NCBI GenBank assembly: GCA_028710895.1
Contig: JAQTTH010000002.1
Coordinates: 235,605-299,604, forward strand
Source of the DNA: Paludibacter sp.
Lineage (GTDB): Bacteria; Bacteroidota; Bacteroidia; Bacteroidales; Paludibacteraceae
Length of the DNA: 64,000 nt
Direction of reading: 5' to 3'
A model generated the notes under the pieces. The model was given only the letters and a program-made list of their open reading frames with translations. It did not search any database and was not told the DNA's origin. Positions 43,940 through 51,350 of this stretch are shown here, piece by piece. A program made the position numbers and the translations under genes. Within the stretch, counting starts at the first letter, position 1. Each line of letters begins with the position of its first letter.

Positions 43940-45913
43940 TTAATTTATTAATGTTGTTGTCCTCAAACCAAACAGGCTTCGCTCTTTATCCTGCATTTCT
44001 AAAACAGCCACAAATCCCCCTCCCGGCAGACAATCAATCTTTATAATATCTCCCTTTTTTACCTGAATCAGTTTTGTTGAGAACGATGTGGTATTTTTCC
44101 CATCTTCAATCAGTTTTAGCTGATAATTCCCTTTCCCAATAAAGTCAATCTTCAGGTTCAGGGTTTGTGATTTGTCCTGCCCGTTTAATCCGCCCACATA
44201 CCATTTATTTCCTTTCCTGCGGGCAATGATAACTTTATCGCCCGGGTAACCATCCAAAAGGCGGGTATCGTCCCAGCTGACAGGAACAGTTTTCAGAAAT
44301 TCTTTTGGTTCGGTGGGCAAACTGTTGTAGGATGTCGGACTGTCGGCGAAATGCTGGAGCCCCGACTCAAAAACAACGGATAATGCCAGTTCGTGGCCAT
44401 AGGAAGTGATATGCGGATGTTGACTGTTTGAGAAAGTCACAGGCGTATAATCCATCGACCCAACCACATTGCGGGTAAACGGAAGTGTGGTGTTGTGACA
44501 AGCCGCTTTGTTGGTGAGTGTCCCGTTATTATTGTACCACTCGGCACCCAGCACAGCTTCTGTCGACATAAGGTTAGGGTAGGTACGTGCCCAACCACGG
44601 GGAACTGTAGCTCCGTGAAAATTCACCATCAGGTGATATTTTGCCGCATCTTTCAGAATATCAATATAATATTTCATCATATCCTGTTGGTCGCCGGCAA
44701 AGAAGTCGACTTTTATTCCGTAAACCCCTATTTTGTTGAGCCACGAAAATTCTTCGGCCCGGTGTTGAGCTGTAATCAGGCGGTCAACCGGAGTAGGGTC
44801 GAGCCACGCTGTACCCGAATTGTACCACATCATGGGTTTAATCCCTTTGCTCTTAGCGTAATTTACAGCATCAGTTATATTTCCACCGTTGGTCATTACG
44901 TCCCATTCCCAGTCGATAAGCACATAAGGCCAGCCCATTTCGGCAGCAAAATCGGTGTATTCCACCACCTTTTTGTAATCCTTCGAGCCACGGTTATTGG
45001 CCCAGTAAACCCACGACACAGCGCCGGGTTTTATCCAGTCCGTTTCGTTCAGTTGATTTGGTTCACTGACATCCGTAATGAGTGTCGACTCCACAATGTC
45101 GGATAAGCTCCCGATGGCTAGTGTATGCCATTGCGATTTCCATGGAAGCTGACTCAGTACGCCCGTTTGCTTAAAGTTATTTCTGGCAGCAGGATAAACA
45201 ACCTTGTATTCGTTGCGGTTTCCGGCATTGCAGAGTTTCGTTGCACAGTTGTTTTCAGTGATATTGGCTTCGGAAATCAATACCCAGATTGGATGGTTGT
45301 TCACCTGATACAATGCCGGAAATCCCCATTCCTGATTTTTGCGTGGGCTTATCCCGGTCTTACTCAGCGGAAAATAATCTTCGTACGAAATCTCGAACGG
45401 TTGCATCCACCGATTCGTGCTATCGGGTAAAACGTAGCTGGTGGCTTCACTGGTTATATTCACAAGCGAGTCGGAATGATTCGGGAATACATACCGGAAC
45501 GCCACGCCGTTATTATACGCCCTGAAGACAATATCGACAGGCTGATTGGCTGAATTGCTATAGCTTAATACTTTTTCGGTACCCATGTTCTCACAGATTT
45601 TTCGCTTACCGCATATCATTTCGTACTTGTCGTGTATTGTCACGGCTTTCGACTCAGCCCTCAGTTTCAGATGACCGGTAAATTGCTGGTCGGTACGCGA
45701 TATGCCCAACGGAGATTCGGGCAGCACTTCCAGATAGCTCGAGCCTTTTTTGAACAGCACCCTGAAGCATAGCTGTCCGGACGTTGAATTACCGGCTGTC
45801 GTTTTTGGCGCAACTATCACCCGAATGTTTTTATTGGGAGATACAATTACCTGTGCATTGATTATGCCCGAAATTGAAATAATGAGAAGAATGAATAAAT
45901 GAATGCGTTTCAT
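43940..45913 (-). CDS. GH97 family glycoside hydrolase, secreted
   Basis: A 657-residue enzyme with a signal peptide ending IINAQ. Three GH97 parts are visible: the N-terminal beta-sandwich (residues 22-280), the TIM barrel (about 290-560: YVLIDWEWDV, GIKVDFFAGDQQDMMKYY, LMSTEAVLGAEWY) and the C-terminal domain (SWDDTRLLDGYPGDKVIIARRKGNKWYVGG). GH97 includes inverting alpha-glucosidases and retaining alpha-galactosidases; the Asp in KVDFF at the nucleophile position favours the retaining type. It is first in the minus-strand enzyme block. Confidence 0.93.
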   Translation of the reverse strand: MKRIHLFILLIISISGIINAQVIVSPNKNIRVIVAPKTTAGNSTSGQLCFRVLFKKGSSYLEVLPESPLGISRTDQQFTGHLKLRAESKAVTIHDKYEMICGKRKICENMGTEKVLSYSNSANQPVDIVFRAYNNGVAFRYVFPNHSDSLVNITSEATSYVLPDSTNRWMQPFEISYEDYFPLSKTGISPRKNQEWGFPALYQVNNHPIWVLISEANITENNCATKLCNAGNRNEYKVVYPAARNNFKQTGVLSQLPWKSQWHTLAIGSLSDIVESTLITDVSEPNQLNETDWIKPGAVSWVYWANNRGSKDYKKVVEYTDFAAEMGWPYVLIDWEWDVMTNGGNITDAVNYAKSKGIKPMMWYNSGTAWLDPTPVDRLITAQHRAEEFSWLNKIGVYGIKVDFFAGDQQDMMKYYIDILKDAAKYHLMVNFHGATVPRGWARTYPNLMSTEAVLGAEWYNNNGTLTNKAACHNTTLPFTRNVVGSMDYTPVTFSNSQHPHITSYGHELALSVVFESGLQHFADSPTSYNSLPTEPKEFLKTVPVSWDDTRLLDGYPGDKVIIARRKGNKWYVGGLNGQDKSQTLNLKIDFIGKGNYQLKLIEDGKNTTSFSTKLIQVKKGDIIKIDCLPGGGFVAVLEMQDKERSLFGLRTTTLIN

Positions 45914-46338
45914 GATTTCTATGTTTGTTCTTTTTTGATATAGTTATTAAGTAATTGTTATGGATACGATGTGTTGCTTTATATATGTATTCTAAGAAAC
46001 TGTTGTAACTATAAGTCCCCTTTAGGGGATTTAGGGGCGGTTTTTAAAATGATTTTTACCGCCCCAAGCCCCTAAAGGGAAAGTAAATTAAAATTTATAT
46101 TATATTGTATTTTTATCTGATAATAAACACCTTACGTGATAAATGTGAGGCGTTTTTATTTGCCAACATTACACAAACATTACACAAAAGAAGGCATTTA
46201 TTTACAAACGGATACAAAGATATAACAATTGGAGGGAATATTTCGATATGTATTTCTTTAAAAACTGTATAGCCGTTTTTCATTTCTTTGCTCCGGTAAT
46301 ATTACACAAAACTTTCTGAATCTCAATAAGCATTATGT
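45914..46338. other. Intergenic region before the lysis-like cassette
   Basis: No gene. It holds a palindromic repeat pair (46014-46080), a minus-strand -7-like element TATCTTTG (46215-46222) that could serve the GH97 gene with a 300-nt leader, and repeated ATTACACAAA words: two in tandem at 46168-46188 and one at 46301-46310. A fourth ATTACACA is at 46413, inside the 41-bp element, so these may be operators for the following cassette. Confidence 0.55.
46014..46080. repeat. Inverted pair of CCCCTAAAGGGG-type repeats
   Basis: CCCCTTTAGGGGATTTAGGG on the left and ACCGCCCCAAGCCCCTAAAG on the right face each other across an AT-rich loop, giving a 67-bp hairpin-forming unit. It marks the left border of the unusual 46-51 kb region. 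Confidence 0.8.
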
Positions 46339-46371
46339 GAGCCCTAGTGATTTCATCACCAGGGCTTGTTT
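46339..46371 (+). terminator. Terminator insulating the cassette on its left
   Basis: AGCCCTAGTGAT pairs with ATCACCAGGGCT (one mismatch) around TTC, followed by TGTTTTAT. No plus-strand gene lies immediately upstream, so it may be left from a lost gene or act as an insulator. Confidence 0.75.
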
Positions 46372-46380
46372 TATAGCATC

Positions 46381-46421
46381 AAAAAGCATCGTTTAGCGTT
46401 GTTCATGTATTTATTACACAG
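46381..46421 (+). promoter_or_regulatory. 41-bp conserved element, copy 1 (before the lysis trio)
   Basis: It starts AAAAAGCATCGTTTAGC and ends ACACAG. It is identical at 36 of 41 positions, with no gaps, to the element at 47762-47802. About 13 bp further on is TTGTACATTTACAA, whose TACATTTA resembles the -7 element; copy 2 is followed by TAAATTTACAA at a similar distance. The two genes it precedes are otherwise unrelated. Confidence 0.75.
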
Positions 46422-46459
46422 TTGATTGACTTGTACATTTACAAGAAAAAATCAACTGT

Positions 46460-46687
46460 ATGAAAAAAGTATTATTCAAACTGCCTGACTGGTGGAAAGC
46501 TGAAACGCCTGTTTTTGCTCGTTTCTTCCAACTTATTTCCAGTGCCATTGCTGCACTACCCTTGTATTACGCTGCGCTTCCTACGGAGTTTAAAGAAGCC
46601 ATTCCGGACTGCTATCTGAAATACATTGCCATTGCCGGTGGAGTGTGTGCATTTATCCTTCAATTCTTCAACAAGAAACAATCATGA
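46460..46687 (+). CDS. Small two-TM holin-like protein
   Basis: A 75-residue protein with two hydrophobic segments (FFQLISSAIAALPLYYAAL and LKYIAIAGGVCAFILQFF) joined by a short polar loop (PTEFKEAIPDC), a basic N-terminus and a charged tail KKQS. This is the layout of class II holins, which form membrane lesions at a set time. No family is recognised from the primary sequence. The function is inferred from its place as the first gene of a coupled trio with a peptidase and a spanin-like lipoprotein; its stop overlaps the next start (ATGA). Confidence 0.72.
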   Translation: MKKVLFKLPDWWKAETPVFARFFQLISSAIAALPLYYAALPTEFKEAIPDCYLKYIAIAGGVCAFILQFFNKKQS

Positions 46688-47109
46688 TTAAACTAGGCAA
46701 ATACTTCTCACTGGAAGAATTGACAGTAACCCATGAGAACTTAGACAATACACCAGGCGTTTTGGCAACCCAAAAACTAAAGATACTTGTACAAAATTTA
46801 TTAGATCCGGTTCGGGAAATGTATGGTTTTCCTATTTGTATCAACTCCGGATTTAGAACCCTGGCCGTAAACAAAGCCATTGGAGGGGCAACCAAACCTA
46901 TCAGCCAACACACCAAAGGAGAAGCAGCAGATTTGGATTGTGCCGACAATGCCAGGCTCTTTTATCTTATCCGGGATCATTTCAACTATGACCAATTGAT
47001 ATGGGAAGAAGGGGACAACCTGCAACCCGACTGGGTTCATGTGAGCTTTAAAGCCGAAGGCAATAGAAATCAAATTCTCAAATTTAAAAACAAAAAACAA
47101 GTAGCATGA
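46684..47109 (+). CDS. M15 family D-Ala-D-Ala metallopeptidase (endolysin-like)
   Basis: A 141-residue single-domain zinc peptidase of the M15 (PF08291-like) family. The start at 46684 overlaps the holin-like stop; the frame opens earlier at 46645 but that would overlap 40 bp. Ligands are visible in SQHTKGEAADLDC (His and Asp) and DWVHVSF (His), with INSGFRTLAVNKAIGG before them. There is no signal peptide, as in phage endolysins that rely on a holin to cross the membrane. Its stop overlaps the start of the next gene. Confidence 0.92.
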   Translation: MIKLGKYFSLEELTVTHENLDNTPGVLATQKLKILVQNLLDPVREMYGFPICINSGFRTLAVNKAIGGATKPISQHTKGEAADLDCADNARLFYLIRDHFNYDQLIWEEGDNLQPDWVHVSFKAEGNRNQILKFKNKKQVA

Positions 47110-47735
47110 AAACAACAATTGAATTTCTCAAAAAGTACTCATTGGTGATTCTTGCAATCACCGTTTGCAGTTTATCCCTATTTCAAATAAGCTGCGGTAA
47201 TCAATCAAAACCACAACAGGCAGACATTGATCAGTCTGATAAAGCAAAATCAAAAGCAGACAGTCTATACGCCGTAAAAGCGCATACTCTGCTTCAAGAG
47301 AAAGACAGCATTATTAAATTTTTGATTGCAAAGCTGTCAAATGAAAAAGTCAACACCGAAACACAAAAAGCCGATGCCAGGAAACAGCATATTTTAAACG
47401 ACAGTTTGCAGAACCTATTCGAAAGAGACAAGGACCTGAGCACTTGCGAAGATCTTGTCCGGGGTTTAAAGTTTGAAATAATTGAAAAGGACAGTGTTAT
47501 TGAAAACCTCGATTCAGAAATAAACGAGTACTCCAGTGAAGTGAAAGAATTGGAGGAGAAAGTGGATATTCAAAAGGGTGTTATCGACAGCAAACAAAAG
47601 CTGATTGCTTGTAAAGATTCGACAATAAATTTCTACAAAACTCAAAAGAAGAAAACTAACTTTTGGAATCAGGTAAAAATCAAAGTCGCTGGAGCAATTG
47701 TATTTATTGAAACTATAGGATTGATTCTGAAATAG
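47106..47735 (+). CDS. Spanin-like lipoprotein with coiled coil and C-terminal TM
   Basis: A 209-residue protein. Residues 1-35 form a lipoprotein signal with the lipobox LFQISC; residues 55-185 are almost wholly coiled coil (for example NLDSEINEYSSEVKELEEKV), and the last 20 residues (VAGAIVFIETIGLILK) are a TM helix. An outer-membrane lipid anchor and an inner-membrane anchor in one chain joined by a periplasmic coil is the architecture of unimolecular spanins, which fuse the two membranes in the last step of phage lysis. Sequence identity with known spanins is not claimed. It overlaps the M15 gene by 4 bp. Confidence 0.75.
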   Translation: MKTTIEFLKKYSLVILAITVCSLSLFQISCGNQSKPQQADIDQSDKAKSKADSLYAVKAHTLLQEKDSIIKFLIAKLSNEKVNTETQKADARKQHILNDSLQNLFERDKDLSTCEDLVRGLKFEIIEKDSVIENLDSEINEYSSEVKELEEKVDIQKGVIDSKQKLIACKDSTINFYKTQKKKTNFWNQVKIKVAGAIVFIETIGLILK

Positions 47736-47761
47736 ATTTATTGTATTGGCTGAATAGCACT

Positions 47762-47802
47762 AAAAAGCATCGTTTAGCATTATTTATATATTTATAACAC
47801 AG
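47762..47802 (+). promoter_or_regulatory. 41-bp conserved element, copy 2 (before the DUF6266-like gene)
   Basis: It begins AAAAAGCATCGTTTAGC and ends ACACAG, matching copy 1 at 36 of 41 positions. It is followed by GCGGTTTGCCGC, a small hairpin absent from copy 1, then TAAATTTACAA as the likely -7 region. The gene's ATG is 62 bp past the element. Confidence 0.75.
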
Positions 47803-47863
47803 CGGTTTGCCGCTGTAAATTTACAACAAAATTATTAGTACAAACATTTAAAAACTTACAACT

Positions 47864-48670
47864 ATGGCCAGACAATTAGGACATGTAAAGTACAAAGGTA
47901 CAATTGGCGAGATTCGCCATTTCAAGATTAAAGGTATGACCGGCAACTTTGCCGGATTAAAGGGTGGTGCAACTGGTGAGCAAATCAAGAATGATCCCGG
48001 GTTTGTCAGAACCCGAGAAAACATGAATGAGTTTGCTGCCTGTGCTATTGCGGGTAAATCTGTTCGTGTTGGGTTGAACATGCTCATGAAACAAATGAGC
48101 GATGCCCAGCTGACCGGTCGATTGACTGGTATCATGAAAAAAATCAATCTGGAAGATCAGACTGAAGCTCGTGGTTATCGTGCCATTTTGATTTCAACCC
48201 AAAGCAAATACTTGCTTGGTTTAAATTTCAACAGAAACTTCAGCTTTGACAGTTCGTTCATTGCTCCGTTTGCACTGGTGGCTAACGTTGACCGCAACAG
48301 TTCAACCTTGACAGTTCCGGCATTTAATCCGGCAAAATCAGTGATTGCTCCTTCAGGTGCCACTCACTTCCGATTGATTAATGCAGTTTCGGTGATTTCG
48401 GATTTTGCATTCAATGCAACAACCGGGATTTATGAACCCATCCAACCGGAACTGAATGAAGTATCAAATGTTGCCTACTCGGATTATCTGGATATCAAAC
48501 TGGACATTGCAGCTCCAACAGTCATTGCCAGCGCTCTTCCGGGAGCTCCTGAAATGAATGACGATGTAACCGTATTGAACTCGGTTGGTATTGAATTCTA
48601 TCAAAAAGCCGGTAATGATTACTACCTGTTTAATGCAGGTCACGCATTGAAGATTCAAAGCACATTCTAA
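47864..48670 (+). CDS. DUF6266-like protein, possible released or self-assembling product
   Basis: A 268-residue protein without signal peptide or TM. The N-terminal 70 residues are Gly-rich and basic (GHVKYKGTIGEIRHFKIKG, then FAGLKGGATG) and carry GFVRTRENMNEFAACAIAGK, a pattern I associate with DUF6266-type Bacteroidota proteins. Residues 115-268 are predominantly beta with alternating hydrophobics, like phage tail or capsid proteins. It has its own copy of the 41-bp element and its own terminator. The role is unknown; context suggests a cytoplasmic product released by lysis. Alternatives are a nucleoid protein or an unrelated passenger. Confidence 0.75.
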   Translation: MARQLGHVKYKGTIGEIRHFKIKGMTGNFAGLKGGATGEQIKNDPGFVRTRENMNEFAACAIAGKSVRVGLNMLMKQMSDAQLTGRLTGIMKKINLEDQTEARGYRAILISTQSKYLLGLNFNRNFSFDSSFIAPFALVANVDRNSSTLTVPAFNPAKSVIAPSGATHFRLINAVSVISDFAFNATTGIYEPIQPELNEVSNVAYSDYLDIKLDIAAPTVIASALPGAPEMNDDVTVLNSVGIEFYQKAGNDYYLFNAGHALKIQSTF

Positions 48671-48695
48671 AACCAGTACCTGGTATTAATTAGCG

Positions 48696-48726
48696 AAAGG
48701 GCGTTCCGAATGGATCGCCTTTTTTC
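48696..48726 (+). terminator. Terminator after the DUF6266-like gene
   Basis: AAAGGGCGTTCC pairs with GGATCGCCTTTTTT around GAAT, with a strong T run. A second small hairpin (ACCAGTACCTGGT) lies right after the stop codon. Confidence 0.85.
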
Positions 48727-48851
48727 ATTCCTGACAGTTAAGGTGGATTTATGACTGACACTTCATGAGTGCACTTATGTAGCCTTTATGTATGGCTTTT
48801 GTAGGACTTATCTATTACTTGAGTATCGTTTGATTATTTGCACCCACCACT

Positions 48852-48918
48852 CGGAAAACGGGCAATAACTTTTGGGGCCGACCCATCGAGCCCGAAAAAA
48901 GTTATTCTCGTTTTTCCG
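48852..48918. other. Large hairpin between the DUF6266-like and DUF6943-like genes
   Basis: CGGAAAACGGGCAATAACTT at 48852 pairs with AAGTTATTCTCGTTTTTCCG ending at 48918, a stem of about 20 bp with one internal loop; GGGC and GCCC can pair within the apical loop. It lies 30 bp beyond the minus-strand DUF6943-like stop and lacks a T run, so it may be a boundary structure or a processed 3' end. Confidence 0.6.
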
Positions 48919-48948
48919 CTGAAGCTAACTAATGCGTGCAAGTAGCAT

Positions 48949-49368
48949 TTAGGAAATGTACTTGTAGAAAAGCATTCGCTTAGCATTGGAGATTAAAAGT
49001 AAGTTTTGCTTGTAGTTTTTTTCCAATGCTTCCAGACTGCGGAGAGCTTCCACAGCTTTTTCAAACTGAGCCGGATTTTCATTGGCTTTATTTAAACCAT
49101 CCAAAAGGCAGGACTTTACATCCCGAAGAACCACAAAGGGAATGACAGAACCCCGCAACAGCGGATAAAAAGCTTTAGACTGCCACAAGCTATACGACAG
49201 CCAGAAAATTTGCTCTTTTTCTTCTTCGCTTTGAAATTGAATTACGAAACAATTCGGACAGGGAACGGTGAGCGGCTTGCCGCTGTTATTTCCTTTGTTT
49301 AGAATGAAGAAATGAGGTTTTTCAATTTCAGATTTCTGGTTGTAAGATTTTAAAATAAAGGTACACAT
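48949..49368 (-). CDS. DUF6943-like protein
   Basis: The frame is open for 212 codons, but only the last 139 look coding; I place the start at 49368 (MCTFILKSYNQKSE). KPHFFILNKGNNSGKPLTVPCPNCFVIQ contains a CPNC motif that could bind zinc, and SYLWQSKAFYPLLRGSVIPF-type segments follow. I match it from memory to DUF6943, a Bacteroidota family without known function. It faces the lysis-like cassette tail to tail. The upstream extension is Phe/Ser-rich translation of non-coding sequence. Confidence 0.7.
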   Translation of the reverse strand: MCTFILKSYNQKSEIEKPHFFILNKGNNSGKPLTVPCPNCFVIQFQSEEEKEQIFWLSYSLWQSKAFYPLLRGSVIPFVVLRDVKSCLLDGLNKANENPAQFEKAVEALRSLEALEKNYKQNLLLISNAKRMLFYKYIS

Positions 49369-49743
49369 AAGCCAAATGATTAGAGGGTGAATACACGAGA
49401 GCTGCTGCCTCCCGCAAACCTTTTCCTGCGCGAAAAAACACTGAAAGGAAAAAGAAAATGTAAACACCCTCTTACTGCAATAAAAAGCGAAATGAAATGT
49501 AGCGTTAAGGCTGTCAAGGTTTTTTTGGCAGAATACTACCCGAAGTGAAACGAGGTGTGGAGATTGTGGCAAAAACCCGAAGGGCACCGACCTTTACAGA
49601 CTTATTTTATTGCTGTTATCTTTGTGAACATTTTTTTTGTCGATCATTCTTTTCAACTCAAAAAGTCCTTGTTGTATTTGTCGTTTAAATCCTTTTGGAA
49701 AAAGAAACCATTCCTTTCCATATCTAAAAGGATTCTCTATATT
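49369..49743. other. Region without genes, promoter-like site
   Basis: No supported gene. TATCTTTG at 49617-49624 matches a plus-strand -7 element and would drive transcription into the 322-bp repeats. Otherwise I see nothing definite. Confidence 0.4.
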
Positions 49744-50390
49744 GGGGCAAACTCGCCGCAGAAAATGAAAATATACCATTGGAAATGCGTTGGAAAAGGG
49801 CTTGGGTAGTGACTGACTGTATGAATGGAGCTTGCGGAATGGAAAGGAAGGAGACTACCGAAGCTGTGCGGTGCTGAGGTGAATGCAGGAAATGAAAGCG
49901 GAATGAAATGTAAGGGTTCGGAGTGAGGAACGAACGTAGTTCCTGGAATGTAATGGGCTTGAAAGAATGCACTGACCGCAAGCACATGGATAATCAATAC
50001 GGAATGTTTTTAGTTTTCTGCACAACTAATGGGCGGTGGGGAAATATTGAGGTTCTTTATTCTTCGGGGCAAACTCGCCGCAGAAATGAAAAACATACCA
50101 TTGGAAGTGGGTGGGAAAAGGGCTTGGGGAAAACGGAATGAATGAAGCTTGCGAAATGGAAATGAGTATTTCCCGAAGCCGCGGGGTGCTGAAGTGTATG
50201 ATTGGAATGAAAGTGTAATGAAGTATCAGGGGTCAGCGGGAGGAACGAACGCAGCTCCTGGAACGGAATGGAGCGAAAATGGAAATCATATACTGCAAGC
50301 ACATGGACAATCAACCCGGTATGTTTTTTATTTTCTGCACAACTGATGGGTGGTGGGGAACTCTTGAGGTCTTCGGGCAGCGAAGCGGGG
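49744..50390 (+). repeat. Two 322-bp direct repeats plus a truncated third unit
   Basis: Unit 1 starts at 49744 and unit 2 at 50066, both with GGGGCAAACTCGCCGCAGAA; a third unit begins at 50387 (GGGGCAAAAGCG) but soon diverges. Conserved blocks include ATACCATTGGAA, GGGAAAAGGGCTTGGG (diverged in unit 1), AGGAACGAACG followed by AGYTCCTGGAA, GCAAGCACATGGA and TTTTCTGCACAACT. Identity looks about 70-75 percent with small indels. Open frames exist on both strands but show no domains. Confidence 0.8.
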
Positions 50391-51291
50391 CAAAAGCGTT
50401 GATCTTTGTGCGGCTATTATATATAATGTCAGCTTATGTGCTTTTTTATTCTTTATCAATATTGAAATGTAATACCTTATAAAAAACGCACATAACTAAG
50501 CATTATGTATATATAGCTTCGAGTTGTTTTTTTTCTGGCGCAAGCGTGCATGGTGGTGGCGGTTGGAATGCACAGCGTCTTTTTGCTCTTGTGGGTGGAT
50601 TGAAACAGTGGTTTTGAAGAAACAACACTGGGAAAGTAGGGTTGATTGCAAAAAGTGTGACAGAAAAAAACAACAGAAGGGTTGATTGCGCGGAGGCAGG
50701 CAAAAAGACTATGCAAGCCCAGAGGTACGAGGGGTGAGGATTTTTGCCTGTCGGGGATTCTGCCCTGTCGGAGCTGCCCGTGATAAACTTTCAGGTGAAA
50801 CCTGACCGCTTTCAGCCGATATTTGCTTGTATGTAACTACTCAACAAGCTATAATTTCTATAATTATTTGATTTTCATTTCGACTAGTCGAACTAAAAAT
50901 CAAATGTTGGGTCAAATATTTCCTCCCCCCCCCCAGTTGCACTTCGTTTACTGGGGGCTAATCATATTTAGCCACTCTGTGGCAAAGACCTTATCTGTTT
51001 ATTTTTACATTTGAATTTCAAAAAACAGCCCTTGGTTGCGGTGTTTCGGTTGCGGAGGGCATCAAAGCCTTTACTGTAAGGGGTTGTAGCGATTTTGCCC
51101 CGCAACAAACCTGAATTTGTTTAAAGTCATAATTTTTATTTTGGTTGCGGTTAGATTCTTCTGAAATGTTTACACAATATGGGTTTCAACAAATTTTGAG
51201 AGCAACCAGGCAATTTAATTACGCTGTGGAAAATACAGTAGAATTGACATACTAAAAATTGTTTTGTTCGTGTGAATCGGTTTAAATTAAT
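50391..51291. other. Non-coding region rich in hairpins and short repeats
   Basis: No supported gene. Visible structures: direct repeats AGGGTTGATTGC at 50638 and 50678 (40 bp apart); the hairpin TCAGGT-GAA-ACCTGA near 50795; a nested palindrome at 50867-50904 centred on TTCGACTAGTCGAA; a run of ten C followed by the hairpin CCCCCAGT (50930-50937) with ACTGGGGG (50950-50957); and repeated GGTTGCGG words between GCCCT (51029) and AGGGC (51061). The density of G-rich structured sequence differs from the AT-rich intergenic regions elsewhere. Confidence 0.55.
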
Positions 51292-51299
51292 TAGTTTTG
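51292..51299 (+). promoter_or_regulatory. -7 element before the pseudo-receiver gene
   Basis: TAGTTTTG matches TAnnTTTG and lies 52 bp before the chosen ATG at 51351. Confidence 0.5.
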
Positions 51300-51350
51300 C
51301 ACTTTAAAACGAACTTTCTTTTCAGTTATACTTTTAATTTCCCATATAAA

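Noticed and set aside
46460..48670. A prophage at the lysis-like cassette.
   Set aside because: No integrase, terminase, portal, capsid or tail gene is recognisable in the surrounding 10 kb; neighbours are chromosomal enzymes.
49724..50346. Open frames of 65-87 codons in both 322-bp units on both strands.
   Set aside because: They have low-complexity His/Phe/Ser or Arg/Gly content with no domain. Similarity between units follows from the DNA repeat, and no frame is clearly favoured.
46326..50508. TAAGCATTATGT occurs at 46326-46337 and 50497-50508, bracketing the unusual region like attachment sites.
   Set aside because: Twelve-base matches are expected by chance many times in an AT-rich 64-kb window, the flanks do not extend the match, and there is no integrase gene.
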